From: a virus
Length of the DNA: 52,243 nt
Strand: one strand, 5' to 3'
Virus record (IMG/VR): IMGVR_UViG_3300042691_054929
Coordinates: 1-52,243 of that record
Shown: positions 22,901-32,100 of the stretch, one piece after another
Numbering within the stretch: the stretch's first letter is position 1
Layout: each line of letters begins with the position of its first letter
Made by a program: the position numbers and the translations under genes
Notes under the pieces: generated by a model
What the model saw: the letters and a program-made list of their open reading frames with translations, nothing else
Told to the model about the DNA's origin: nothing
Database searches by the model: none

Positions 22901-23390
22901 TCATGCCGCGTCGGGGCATCGGCTTCTTGATCGTCGTGGTGGCGACGTCCGAGCGAGGCACCTGCAAGTTCCAGGTCTCGTCGGCGTTCGTCCACCACAA
23001 GCGGAAGTTGAGTTGCTCCGCCTTCGTGGGCGGCGAGTGGATGGTCTCGCGGGCGACGGCGTGCTGGGTCGCGGAGGAGCCCGCCTCGTACCAAAACGCG
23101 ATCGACCAGTTCGAGTGGACGTGAGCGCCCTCGACCCACGGCATCGAGGACGTGAACCAGAGGGTGCCGACCACGTTCTGCCACGCCTTCGACACGCCGG
23201 ACGGCGTCGGGTCGAACAACGAGTGCACCGCGGTCGGCAGAGCGGCCCCTGCGCTGCGCAGGTTGCCCGTGACGGCTGAGGGGACCAAAGAGAAGTTCGA
23301 GGTGGTCGAGGGGCGGTTCCCCAAAGGCCAGTAGCCGATCTGCCCAGGATCGGCCAAGAAGCCAGCGAACGGAGGGGTCAGTAGCTTCAC
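19965..23390 (-). CDS. Large tail-tip/receptor-binding protein, 1141 aa
   Basis: Starts GTG 23390 (GTGA overlap). The first ~275 residues look like a LamG/concanavalin-type jelly roll: IGYWPLGN, WSIAFWYEAGSS, RGMIAVTSSFEP, VRWYHNGEFYGDES and MQEVGVWPEALSAAKIRSLY. Residues ~280-800 carry tail-hub-like beta domains (RWVDLTDLEGVDYVRSLSVQ). The last ~150 (FSPYFQCPAPGMYAIAHRST and onward) resemble a C1q/TNF-like trimer head. It lies after the tape measure and the distal tail-like gene, the normal place for a hub and host-recognition protein. Domain borders are approximate. Confidence 0.7.
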   Translation of the reverse strand: MKLLTPPFAGFLADPGQIGYWPLGNRPSTTSNFSLVPSAVTGNLRSAGAALPTAVHSLFDPTPSGVSKAWQNVVGTLWFTSSMPWVEGAHVHSNWSIAFWYEAGSSATQHAVARETIHSPPTKAEQLNFRLWWTNADETWNLQVPRSDVATTTIKKPMPRRGMIAVTSSFEPNSAGTIVRKVRWYHNGEFYGDESDTAPDQQFGTSSSARFQVMNSSVAGQNYTLVSTSFGWSGTMQEVGVWPEALSAAKIRSLYGQCVQTYDAADLWDAGAQLTRYRVYLLDDDARWVDLTDLEGVDYVRSLSVQKRVGEDDTISLRLLRFRGTYANLSPLGEVAGAPYVGLVGLRRRVLVTRAITPPLMPPKPSDFRYLASGRIESWSTEQDSIDVRVVDDGAPLRDNFIVDPRGYVFNPVNKAAEEHQQQIIDDNEPALKSAAATVKIGYKGGRPVLYSLAGSFFTPTFRRTGQTLRFNDVGTGHTAAAIQAVSDQIGADTRYMARDDIQDSRLLSYSPRRQKTLPYRTLAPASGNAFVDVTTDEPHNLALGSAVSLGGTASHNFLGTVASVNNWFNFRVAVSSGYSPTSAAVLSNGTLAFSYSLALRATDLYGVDPITAEASAIRNHTVVRYQRNESTTTVFGTVTRTGGKAVFVADETLPLIDPENNGITFTLNDASDAGMQQFEANYTGFLTGNRTATSNETVPTLPNGSATSVIFTSQNQVYREVVSTATASVREYGFMPAAIFEGSSLGINTFAEATALADAVTSDLSEPPNDFRLTTRPNHLELHDVIRLPQDPKQRWSGTYDGAVVGITETAESGQCRAVLDIRYAKPSLGPGWASRVVSTWEKPTLVGNYKPPLSHLTARNRIRAGQAGIFVSRNAAGRREMGLRHDKTVVWMSTASGFIPTEANRVAEFRGEHISLRLDGDGNRLTPGTTYFLRFADRDIFGNLSEIQGLNTATAASTFSVTPRYTEVSAAAFAIPTTAPASTTIDSTTLTVVSDGVVNGSDAAALSFDVYGNRTAFSPYFQCPAPGMYAIAHRSTYFGDHTKVPNPTDAWFVNARILRISGGGASVATAQFSLATFRFAGPSTGSLRFLDLSANVSCASGDRLAVVAGAGNDCLRAPPPSSTTNAFNYTRFTLIHQDP

Positions 23391-24283
23391 TTCTCTTCCA
23401 ATCGGATCGCCAAACTACGAGCCGTTGGATAGAATACCGTGCTCACGGTTGAGGGGTACGGCTCCATGTCCGCGACGCTGCCCTTCGCGAGGATGGGACC
23501 CGGCTCGGCCGCCTCGTTGCCGGAGAGGCGTTGCGCCCGCAGCAGCGAGCCCGTCACGACCACGTAGGGCGGCCGGGCGAAGCCCGTGGTAGGCAGGCCG
23601 AAGGCGACGGACGCGAGCGAAGCAACCATCCGGTCCGAGTACGAGAACGGCGCGATGCGGATGCCGGCGAACAACGCGCTGGCGGCGGTCGTGGTGGCCG
23701 TGCAGCCGTGCAGACGCACCGACATGGCCCCCGAGGCGGTCGTGAACGACAGGAACGTCAGCGTCGAGACGGCGACGCCGTTGTAGAAGGACTCCGCAGG
23801 CACGGCCGGCGAGTTCGGCCGCCGACACACGAACGACTTCCAATCGTTGGTCGCCTGGTGGGTGCGGTGGAAGCCGGAGATCGTGTAGTCGCCCTCGCTG
23901 CCGAAACTGACGGTCGCCGCCGTCGTCGCGTTCGACGGGATGTGCAGCGACCACGCGGACATGAACGCCGTCGACGACAGCGTCGCGTTGGTCCAGGTCA
24001 GGCCGCCGTCGTCGGAGTTCTTCGAGAACGTCGTCGTGGCGGAGCCCGGCCGCTGAAACGACCACGCGTGCTGGATGCCGCGGACCCAACCCTCCAGGGC
24101 GTAGGCGTCGCGGGGCGACATCGGTTGCGTCTCGAACTCCAACGCGATCTTGCGCGAGTACGTCACGCCTTCGAGGGAATCCCCGATGGAGCGGCCGTAC
24201 GCCTCGATCGACGCGTCCTCCGGCCCCGACACGGAGTCGATGATGACGTCGATCTCAAGTCCATCAACACGAATCGCGGCCAT
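23387..24283 (-). CDS. Distal tail-like minor tail protein, 298 aa
   Basis: Start at ATG 24283 (MAAIRVDGLEIDVIID); a TTG precedes it by one codon. N-terminal segment SRKIALEFETQPMSPRDAYA followed by LEGWVRGIQHAWSFQR is the pattern of distal tail proteins. The middle reads like an inserted beta-sandwich (WSLHIPSNATTAATVSFGSE). It sits between tape measure and tail hub. Called from position plus beta character. Confidence 0.6.
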   Translation of the reverse strand: MAAIRVDGLEIDVIIDSVSGPEDASIEAYGRSIGDSLEGVTYSRKIALEFETQPMSPRDAYALEGWVRGIQHAWSFQRPGSATTTFSKNSDDGGLTWTNATLSSTAFMSAWSLHIPSNATTAATVSFGSEGDYTISGFHRTHQATNDWKSFVCRRPNSPAVPAESFYNGVAVSTLTFLSFTTASGAMSVRLHGCTATTTAASALFAGIRIAPFSYSDRMVASLASVAFGLPTTGFARPPYVVVTGSLLRAQRLSGNEAAEPGPILAKGSVADMEPYPSTVSTVFYPTARSLAIRLEEK

Positions 24284-24291
24284 CAATCACC

Positions 24292-26904
24292 TCAGGTGCG
24301 CCAGCGGCCGCCCATGTATGCACGGTTGCCGCGGTCCAGCGTCTCAGCCGCGCCCCAACGGATTCGGGGACGTTCCGCATCCTGCACCGCGAACATTGTA
24401 CCTTGAGCCTTGTAGAACTGAGGCAGGTTCCGGAACTCGCGGGCGAGGTCGCGAACGGCTTCGGTGTTCTCGACGGTGGCGTCGGTGTTCTCTTCCGTCA
24501 CATCACGGTCGATCTGGAAGTCGGAGCGCTTCAACTTCTTGCCGAGCTTGTCGTTGCCCATGAGAGACCGCATGACGTCGATCATCGTGTTGTTCAGCCA
24601 CACCAGTGTGTCGACGAAGGCCGCACTGCCCTTACGCAACGAAAGCTCGAAAGAGTCCATGACCTCGGTCATGCCCTTGCCCCACACGGTGATCTCGCCG
24701 AAGACGGACCAGAAGCCCGCCATCAGGACGGCGAACCCCGAGAAGAAGTTCATGATCCACGAGACAGCGGCGACGAGCACGGTGACGACGGGAACGAGCA
24801 CGCGCAACACGCCGCCGAGGGCCGCGCCGAGCGACGCCAGGAGCATCGTCAGCGGTTGAGCCAACGTCCCCAACGACGACAAGATCTCGCCAAGGCCGTT
24901 CTTGACGAACAACGTCAGGCCGTCCATGAGGCCGCCGATGAGTTCGGTCACGGGCTTCAACGCGTCGATGAGCGGCCCGATGACCGTGATCAGGCCACCG
25001 ATGATGCCGCCGATCGGGCCGCCCACAGCGGCGCCCACGGCAGGACCGACGACTCCGGAGATGGGGCCGAAGATGCCGCCCCCGGAGCCGATTTGCTCCG
25101 TCAGGCCGCCTGCGATCTCGCGCTGCTCACGCTCGCGCTGACGCGCGTTGTCCTCGTACAACTTCGCCGCCTCGGCGGCGAGTTTCGCGGCCTCCTCGGC
25201 GGCCTTCTTGTTGGCCTTGATCTGGTCGTCCCACGCATCCCAATACGCCTTGGTCTGCCGAACGCTTTCATCGAAGCGGTTCTTCTCCGCCGTGGCTGCC
25301 GCCTTCGCGGCGTCTTCAGCGGCCTTCGCCGCCGCCTTCTCGTTCTTGACGACGGTGTCCCAGAACGAGTCCATCGTGTTGTTGAGGTCGCGGTTGTAGT
25401 CGGCTAAGGAGTCGCGGATGGCGTCCTCGCGCTTCTTATCCTCCTTGGCCAGCTCCTCTGCCGTCTTCGGCGGCTTTGTGTGAGGCGGCAGTTGATCGCC
25501 TGCCGAGTAGCGGGGGTCGCCCAGCTTCGTGCGGGTCGCGGCGAAGTTCTTGAGTTCGTCGGCGAACGCGACGAGCGCCGTGTTAGTGGCGTCGATGCCG
25601 TTCTGACGCAACTCCGCGGCCGACTTGGACAACTCGACGAGGCCGTCGTCCGTCCACCGCACGTTCTTCGCGAATTCTCGGAAGAAGGGGTCGCTGCTGC
25701 CCGACATCTGAATGAGGCGGGCCTTCGAGCTGTCTACCTCGGCCATCAGCGCATCGCGCGAGGCGGCGTCCTTCGCGTAGCGCTCCTGGCGGGCCTTGGA
25801 GCCCGCCTCGGTAGCAGCGACCGCGAGGCCCTTCGTGAACACGTCGGACATGGAGATCTTGTCCAAGCCCTCCGCTACGAGGCTGAGGCCCTGGACCGTC
25901 TTCGTCAACCACCCGAGAAACCCACCACCGCCGAGACTGCTTGCGAGCGCCCGCTTGATCGTGTCGGAGAAGTTCGCCAGCGCCGCCTCCGCGCGCGCGA
26001 AAGCCTCGGCGGTGCGGTCTGTCGTCTTGCCGTACTCGTCGATGGTGCCCTTCGACTTGCGCGCGACCTCCTGCACGAAGGCCATCTGCTTCTCTTCGGC
26101 GCTCATCTCCTCGACGAACTTGTTGACGGCCTTCGAGCCGATGTCCGTGGCGCCGGCCGCCTCCAGCGCCGACTTCGCGTACTTCTCGTTCGCCTGGTCG
26201 ACGGAGACGATGATGCCAAGGTTGTCGAGGAGCAGTCGAGACGAGCGCGCCGTACCGACGATGATCGACTCGAACATGTAGTCGAACGACTGGCCCGTCT
26301 TCAGCGCCGACGCCTCGGCGACCTGCGCCAACTTTTTGAAGACGTCTTGCGAGATGCCCATCGAATCCGCAAGGTTGGCCTTGCGCATGAGTTCGGCATC
26401 CGCGATCATCCCGCGGGTGGCGTTGCGGAGGTCGTTGAGCGACTTGCCCGAGTTCTCGAAGAACTGCTGGGCGGCGTTGATCTTCGCGCCTTCCGAGGCT
26501 GCGTTGAACAACGTCCCGAAGGCCCCCGCGAGATCGCGGACGACACTCGACGCGTAGAAGTAGGTCTGCGTGATGTTCTGGCCGGCCTTGACCGCCCTCG
26601 ACAACCCGGTGACGACCTCCTTGTTGGCCTCGTCAAAGGCGTCAGCGGCGAGTGCCGCCGCGTTGAGGGCGTCGTCGTAACGCGACACGGCTGCGGCAGC
26701 GGCCGCCAAGGCCCTGTTGGCGTCGGCGACCGATTTGCTGGTCCCCGCGATGTCGCGTTGGAGCCGATTGCTCGTCGAGTCGACGGCCGCGAGCGCCTTG
26801 TCGAAGGCGACCATCTCGCGGACGGCCTTGCCAACGGACTTGACCGCCTCCTCGGTGTCGAGGTCGAAGCGGGCAAACAGTCGGGCTACTTCGACGCTGG
26901 ACAA
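24292..26904 (-). CDS. Tail tape measure protein, 870 aa
   Basis: Starts at TTG 26904 (GAGGTG 5 nt before). It is long, helical and Ala/Lys/Glu-rich at the N-terminus and middle (AEDAAKAAATAEKNRFDESV), with a glycine-rich membrane-active stretch (GPISGVVGPAVGAAVGGPIG, GGIIGGLITVIGPLIDAL) and further hydrophobic helices (LTMLLASLGAALGGVLRVLV). This is typical of tape measure proteins, which set tail length and help DNA cross the membrane. It directly follows the frameshifted chaperone genes. Confidence 0.88.
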   Translation of the reverse strand: MSSVEVARLFARFDLDTEEAVKSVGKAVREMVAFDKALAAVDSTSNRLQRDIAGTSKSVADANRALAAAAAAVSRYDDALNAAALAADAFDEANKEVVTGLSRAVKAGQNITQTYFYASSVVRDLAGAFGTLFNAASEGAKINAAQQFFENSGKSLNDLRNATRGMIADAELMRKANLADSMGISQDVFKKLAQVAEASALKTGQSFDYMFESIIVGTARSSRLLLDNLGIIVSVDQANEKYAKSALEAAGATDIGSKAVNKFVEEMSAEEKQMAFVQEVARKSKGTIDEYGKTTDRTAEAFARAEAALANFSDTIKRALASSLGGGGFLGWLTKTVQGLSLVAEGLDKISMSDVFTKGLAVAATEAGSKARQERYAKDAASRDALMAEVDSSKARLIQMSGSSDPFFREFAKNVRWTDDGLVELSKSAAELRQNGIDATNTALVAFADELKNFAATRTKLGDPRYSAGDQLPPHTKPPKTAEELAKEDKKREDAIRDSLADYNRDLNNTMDSFWDTVVKNEKAAAKAAEDAAKAAATAEKNRFDESVRQTKAYWDAWDDQIKANKKAAEEAAKLAAEAAKLYEDNARQREREQREIAGGLTEQIGSGGGIFGPISGVVGPAVGAAVGGPIGGIIGGLITVIGPLIDALKPVTELIGGLMDGLTLFVKNGLGEILSSLGTLAQPLTMLLASLGAALGGVLRVLVPVVTVLVAAVSWIMNFFSGFAVLMAGFWSVFGEITVWGKGMTEVMDSFELSLRKGSAAFVDTLVWLNNTMIDVMRSLMGNDKLGKKLKRSDFQIDRDVTEENTDATVENTEAVRDLAREFRNLPQFYKAQGTMFAVQDAERPRIRWGAAETLDRGNRAYMGGRWRT

Positions 26905-26913
26905 AACGACACC

Positions 26914-27422
26914 TCAGCGCCGACGGGGACGCCCCCCCATTTTAACAGCCTTGGCTTCCTTCTCGTTCTTGAACGAAACCCAGCCGATCCAGGCGTGGAA
27001 GTCCTCAAGCGGCATTTCTCGGACCTCCGAGAGCGGAAGCCCGAGCAATTCACCAACCATCAACTCCGCTTGGAGTTGATGATCGGTCTTCACTTTTTTG
27101 CTGCGGCCTGGGCGTCGTTGATCAACTCGGTCACGGCCTGGAGCACCGGCTCCATGAACGTGCCGCGCGCCGGCAGCTCAAGCAGCGCCGCCTCGTCCTC
27201 GGGCGTGAACATCGGCCCGCCCGTCGCAGGGTCGAAGCAGCAGCGCAGCACCATCAGCGTCGACATGGCGACGTTGCTGTTCTTCGCCGCGGCTTCCGCG
27301 AACTCGTTGGCCTGGCCGAGCGACGGGGAACGAACTTCGATTCGTTCGCCCTCAAACTCGACGATCTTGCTGGTGAACTTTGAACGGGCTTTCGCCAGGA
27401 GGTTGCTGCGGGTGTTGCTCAT
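26914..27422 (-). CDS. Tail assembly chaperone, -1 frameshift fusion (GT-like), 169 aa
   Basis: Reading starts at 27422; at the slippery heptamer A AAA AAG (27099-27093), just before the TGA of the short form, a -1 slip continues with VKTDHQLQAELMVGELLGLP and ends RPRRR at 26914. The 59-residue extension has MPLEDFHAWIGWVSFKNEKE, the kind of downstream domain seen in lambda GT-like proteins. The extension has no own good start, and the order G - GT - tape measure is that of nearly all siphophages. Mature tails use G and GT in a fixed ratio. Confidence 0.8.
27090..27422 (-). CDS. Tail assembly chaperone, short form (G-like), 110 aa
   Basis: ATG at 27422 with MSNTRSNLLAKARSKFTSKI. Acidic and helical core, including FTPEDEAALLELPARGTFME, ends in AQAAAKK. 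It lies immediately upstream of the tape measure. It is the unshifted product of the frameshift pair and is expected to coat the tape measure during tail assembly; not found in virions of relatives. Confidence 0.78.
   Translation of the reverse strand: MSNTRSNLLAKARSKFTSKIVEFEGERIEVRSPSLGQANEFAEAAAKNSNVAMSTLMVLRCCFDPATGGPMFTPEDEAALLELPARGTFMEPVLQAVTELINDAQAAAKK
27093..27099 (-). promoter_or_regulatory. Programmed -1 frameshift slippery site (A AAA AAG)
   Basis: In the zero frame the codons are GCA AAA AAG TGA. The heptamer A AAA AAG fits X XXY YYZ and both tRNAs can re-pair after a -1 shift. The zero-frame stop is immediately after it. Confidence 0.78.
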
Positions 27423-27439
27423 AGGACCAAACTACCACG

Positions 27440-28102
27440 TCACGAAGACGCAATGAGTCGGTCCGAGTACCCGAAGATCAAGTTGGTTGCCTCGTCGCGC
27501 TCGCCGGACAACTTCCACTCCACCTTTGCCTCGATCAGTCCGTCGACGGCGGCCGTGCGCTCCACGGACTCGATTCGGCCGTAGCCGCGGAAGACCGCCG
27601 AGAAGCCGGAGTTGACCTCGACGAGCATGAGGTGGTTGTTGAAGCGGAGGGTCGCCAGGCGGTCCATGTCCTCGGCGTTCAGGAGCATGTCCAGCGACAG
27701 CGACGCGTCGGCCAGGCCGAGGATCCGCTTCCGAAACCGCGACGTCGACGTGTACACCGTGGTGTCGAGGAGTTCGTCGGACTCGATCAGCGTGTGGCCC
27801 TTGACCTCGTAGAAGTCCTCGGACCGCGTGGTGATCGGCAGGTACGCGCCCGTGAACGTCGGGTTGGCCCCGGCCGTCGGGACGGTGAACTCGCCGAACG
27901 CGAAGTCCGCGGCCGTGATGAGGCTGTAGGCGATCGTGGCGCCGGAGACCTTGAGGTGCCACGGCGTGGCCGGATCGATGGCCCGACGCGCATTGGACGT
28001 GATTTGGTAGCGGCCGCCACCGATCGAGGTGGTGGCCTCGTTGGACACCGCTGTGGAGACACCACCACGGCGAATGAGGCACGAGAAGCCAGCTTTTGCC
28101 AT
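27440..28102 (-). CDS. Tail tube-like protein, longer paralogue, 220 aa
   Basis: ATG at 28102. It shares with the 28117-28533 product a central segment: ESDELLDTTVYTSTSRFRKR here against GDELLDTTDFADSRLRRR there, and LGLADASLSLD against IGLRDLSVSID. That pattern is found in major tail proteins. This copy has about 70 extra N-terminal residues. Two tube-like genes in tandem suggest tube plus a minor or end-cap subunit. Confidence 0.7.
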   Translation of the reverse strand: MAKAGFSCLIRRGGVSTAVSNEATTSIGGGRYQITSNARRAIDPATPWHLKVSGATIAYSLITAADFAFGEFTVPTAGANPTFTGAYLPITTRSEDFYEVKGHTLIESDELLDTTVYTSTSRFRKRILGLADASLSLDMLLNAEDMDRLATLRFNNHLMLVEVNSGFSAVFRGYGRIESVERTAAVDGLIEAKVEWKLSGERDEATNLIFGYSDRLIASS

Positions 28103-28116
28103 GGTTTACTCCGAGG

Positions 28117-28533
28117 TCACATGCCCGAGCCGACTTCGATCGGATCGAAGGTGCCTTCGTGCTGCGCCGAGATGGACACCGAGACCTTGCCGTCGACGGA
28201 CGCCGAACGCTCAAGGGACTCGGTCAGCACGGACAGCGCGAGTCCGTTGGTGCCGTCGACGAGGATGCGGCAGACCCACGGCAGGCCGGCCGCGCGGGCC
28301 GCCTTGATGTGCGCGTACGCGGTCGAGGTCAACTCCAGGTCGCCGTCGATGGAGACCGACAGGTCGCGGAGGCCGATGATGCGCCGACGAAGGCGGGAGT
28401 CGGCGAAGTCGGTGGTGTCGAGGAGTTCGTCACCGTCCGAGACGGTGACGCTCATGACGCCGTCGAAGGTGGCGTAGGTCGCGGAGGCGCCCGTGGCCGC
28501 CGACAGGACAAGGTTGTATCCGGGAAGAGCCAC
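28117..28533 (-). CDS. Major tail (tube) protein-like, 138 aa
   Basis: GTG at 28533 with GAGGTGATAC before it. Opens MALPGYNLVLSAATGASATY; the DELLDTT and RRIIGLRDLSVSIDGDLELT segments are characteristic of phage tail tube proteins that form hexameric rings. It is shorter than its neighbour. Which of the two is the major tube subunit cannot be told from sequence alone. Confidence 0.72.
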   Translation of the reverse strand: MALPGYNLVLSAATGASATYATFDGVMSVTVSDGDELLDTTDFADSRLRRRIIGLRDLSVSIDGDLELTSTAYAHIKAARAAGLPWVCRILVDGTNGLALSVLTESLERSASVDGKVSVSISAQHEGTFDPIEVGSGM

Positions 28534-28569
28534 GTATCACCTCATAGAGTTCGTGTCAAGCATACCACG

Positions 28570-29133
28570 TCAACCCAGAGCCTCGTCCAGGTCGGCAGCG
28601 TCGACTTTCGGAGGGTCACCCAAGGACTCAGCCTCGACTACGACGCGCCGCAATTCGACGAGGGTGTTGGCGGCTGCGATCTGCGCCCGCAAGGCGCGGG
28701 TGTACGCGTACACCGCCTTCGCCCACGAGAGCGTCGCCAAGAGCACCATCAGCGCCCACTCGTTCACCGGCCGGCCCTCGGTGCGGTACAGCATCGCTTG
28801 CTGCAACAACGCGCTGAGGCGGTTCTGCTCCGCGACGGGCAGCCGTTGTTCGACGTACGCCGCGACGGCTTCCCCGACGTCTCGCGACGCGGCGGCCTTT
28901 GCGGCATCGAGGTCGAAGCCGCGCGGCGCCAGCACGGCGGCCTCGGAGAACACGACCTGGATCTCCGTGTCGCGAACGTACAAGAACTCCGAGCCGACGC
29001 CGTCGAGGGCGATCTCGTTCGCCAGCGCCGGATGCGCGAGCACCGCGTAGGGCGGCCCCGCGGCGAGAACGGCGTCCTCGATGGCGCGCCAGGAGTCCGT
29101 CGTGAACGTCGTGTGTGAGCGGATGTCGATCAT
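28570..29133 (-). CDS. Hypothetical tail-module protein, 187 aa
   Basis: ATG at 29133 shares a base with the fibre stop (TGATG). Mixed alpha/beta N-terminus (FLYVRDTEIQVVFSEAAVL), then helices (DVGEAVAAYVEQRLPVAEQN, WALMVLLATLSWAKAVYAYT). No known family. It lies between fibre and tube genes. Confidence 0.6.
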   Translation of the reverse strand: MIDIRSHTTFTTDSWRAIEDAVLAAGPPYAVLAHPALANEIALDGVGSEFLYVRDTEIQVVFSEAAVLAPRGFDLDAAKAAASRDVGEAVAAYVEQRLPVAEQNRLSALLQQAMLYRTEGRPVNEWALMVLLATLSWAKAVYAYTRALRAQIAAANTLVELRRVVVEAESLGDPPKVDAADLDEALG

Positions 29134-32100
29134 CACAGGTCCGTTTCAATGTACAAGGAACACAAGTCGTGGCCGACGGCGGTGCTAGTCGACCCCGTCG
29201 ACATCGTGACGTTGACCGTCAGGAACGTGGTGTCGGCAGGCAGATCAGTGCTGGCGAAGCCGGAGGCTCCGGAGCCGGAGATCAACTCGACCACCGACCA
29301 AGACACCGTCGCGCCCTGCGGCGGACAGAACATCTCGAACTGGAAGAACTTGTTCGTGCCCGAGGCGATGCCGGTGTCGACCTTGGTGGCCACGCCGGAG
29401 CCATCGTTGTGGATGAATTGGATGTTCGTGTCCGCGCGGTCCTTGGCCAACCCCAGGATCGACGTACGCGCCGACGGGTCGCCTTGTGACGGCGCCGAGG
29501 TGTTGTTCCACAAGCCGTGGAACCACTGCGCAGTCGCGTTGTGGACGGCGTCGGACACGGCGAAGAACTCGACGTAGTGGAATCCACCACGGCCGGCGCC
29601 GTTGCCTCGGAAGTAGGGCGCGTTGGTCAGGCGGTAGCCGGCCGTGCCGTTCAGGGTCGCGCCGGACACGAAGCCCACGCGGCGCGCCTGGGACAAGAAG
29701 TCCGCCGACGTCGTCGAACGCGTGGTCAACGTGCCCGTGGTGGTGAGGGCCGCGTTGCCGGTGCTGACCGGCGCCGTCGTCGAGTTGCCCGGCGCGGACC
29801 AGTACGACACGCGGTTGCGCGCGAGGGACGGTTGCAGCGTCGTGTCCTGACCGGACGGGCCGACGAAGCCGGGCACCTTCCGCACGCCTTCGCGGCCGAA
29901 CAGCATCAAGTACCCAGGCGACGCGGCCGTGGGGCCGGCGCCCGTCACGAGGGTCAGCGCCGACAAAGGATTCAGCGTCAGCGTGGTGCCGCTGCCTGAG
30001 ACGGTGATGTCGCCGTAGCCACCGTCGGAGAGGCCACCGCCACCGCCCGAGGGAGTGGCCCACGTGCCGTCGCCGCGCAAGAATTGAGTCGTCGAGGTGG
30101 CCACAGGGACGACGCCTCGGAGCGTCGTGGTGAACACCGGCAGCGCGGCCGCCGCCGTCGCCGTCGACACGTAGTTGCCGTACGTGGCGCCGGACGCGAT
30201 CACGAACGCCGTGGTACCCGCGGCCGGGACGCCGAGGGACAACTGCGAGCCGACCATCTCCAGCGGCGTGCGGAGGGAGATCTCTTGCGGTGCGCCGTCG
30301 CCGCCGCTGGCGCGCCCGAGGAGTCGGCCAGAGAGCATCGAGGCCAACGACACCAACGCGACGCGGCCGGGGTTGATCGCAAAGGTCGCCGCAGAGCCCG
30401 AGACGGTGATGTCGCCTTTGTTGCCGTCCGAGAGCCCGCCGCCTGCCGGCGTGGCCCACGTGCCGTCACCGCGCAGGAACTGCGTCGTCGACGTCGCCGC
30501 AGGCACGAGGCCGTTGGACGCCGTCGAGAACAAGGCCGTCAGCCGCACGTCGCCCGCCGCGACAAAGTCGGTCGTCGCCGCCAAGGCGGCCGAACCGAGT
30601 CCGAGGACGGTGCGGGCGAACGAAGCCGAGGCCGCCGACACCAACGACGCGCCGTAGCCGGAGATGCCGTGGACGAGGACCGCCGCGGTGTGCGTGGCGA
30701 AAGCCGACGACGAGGCCGCAACGCCGGCCGCGGTGAAGTCGGTCGTCGCGGCTACCGCTGCGGACCCGAGCCCGAGGACGGTCCGGGCGAGCGCGGCAGA
30801 GGCGGCCGAGACCAGCGAGGCGCCGTAGCCGGAGATGCCGTGGGCCGTCGCAGCCGAGACGTGGGCCGCGAACGCCGCCGAAGACGCCGCGGCTCCGGCC
30901 GCGGTGAAGTCTGTCGTCGCGGCGAGGGCAGCCGAGCCGAGGCCGAGCACCGTCCGGGCGAACGAAGCCGACGCAGCCGAGACCAGCGAAGCGCCGTAGC
31001 CGGAGATGCCGTGGGGGGTGATCGACGAGACGTGGGTCGAGAACTCCGCCGACGACGCCGCACCGACGGAGCCGGCCGTGAGCACGACCGTGCCCGTGGC
31101 GCCGTTGACGGAGTCGACCGCGCCGCCACCGCCCGCGGGTGTCGCCCACGTGCCGTCGCCGCGAAGGAATTGCGTCGTCGAGGTGGCCACAGGGACGAGG
31201 CCGTTCGACGCCGTCGAGAACAACGCCGTCAGCCGAACGTCGCCAGCCGCCACGAAGTCGGTCGTCGCGGCCAATGCGGCGGAACCGAGGCCAAGCACTG
31301 TACGCGCGAACGACGCGGAAGCGGCCGAGACCAGCGAAGCACCGTAGCCGGAGATGCCGTGCGCCGTCGCTGAGGACACGTGGGCCGCGAACGCGGCGGA
31401 AGACGCAGCCGCGCCGGCAGCCGTGAAGTCGGTCGTGGCGGCGACGGCGGCGGAGCCGAGACCGAGGACCGTACGCGCGAGGGCCGCCGAAGCAGCCGAG
31501 ACCAATGAAGCCCCGTAGCCGGAGATGCCGTGGGCGAGGACCGCAGAGGTGTGCGTCGAGAAGTCGGCCGACGACGCCGCGGCGCCGGCCGCGACGAAGT
31601 CGGTCGTCGCCGCCACGGCAGCCGAGCCGAGGCCGAGGACCGTTCGCGCAAAAGAAGCCGAGGCAGCCGACACCAACGAAGCGCCGTAGCCGGAGATGCC
31701 GTGGGCTGTGGCGGCTGAGACGTGTGCCGCGAACGCCGCCGAAGACGCGGCCGCGCCTGCGAGCACGAAGTCCGAGGTCGACGCCACTGCGGCCGACCCG
31801 AGACCGAGCACGGTCCGAGCGAACGACGCCGACGCCGCCGAAACGAGGGAAGCGCCGTAGCCGGAGATGCCGTGGGCCGTCGCCGAGGAAACGTGCGTGG
31901 AGAAGTCGGCCGACGAGGCCGCACCGACGGACCCGGCCGTGAGGACGACGTCGCCAGTCGCCCCGTTCACCGAGTCGACGGCGCCACCGCCACCGCCACC
32001 GCCTCCGCCACCGGAGGCGACGAGGGTCCAGGTCGAGGCGTTCGTGAGTTCAAATTCGAGGAAGGGCGTCGTCGACGTGACGACGGCGCGCATGCCGACC

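Noticed and set aside
21510-23279. 589-codon open frame antisense to the tail-tip gene
   Set aside because: Composition is that of a shadow frame and it runs across a well supported gene.
30555-31925. Regularly spaced repeats resembling a CRISPR array
   Set aside because: The spacing is 171 bp and the repeats are in frame within one fibre gene.
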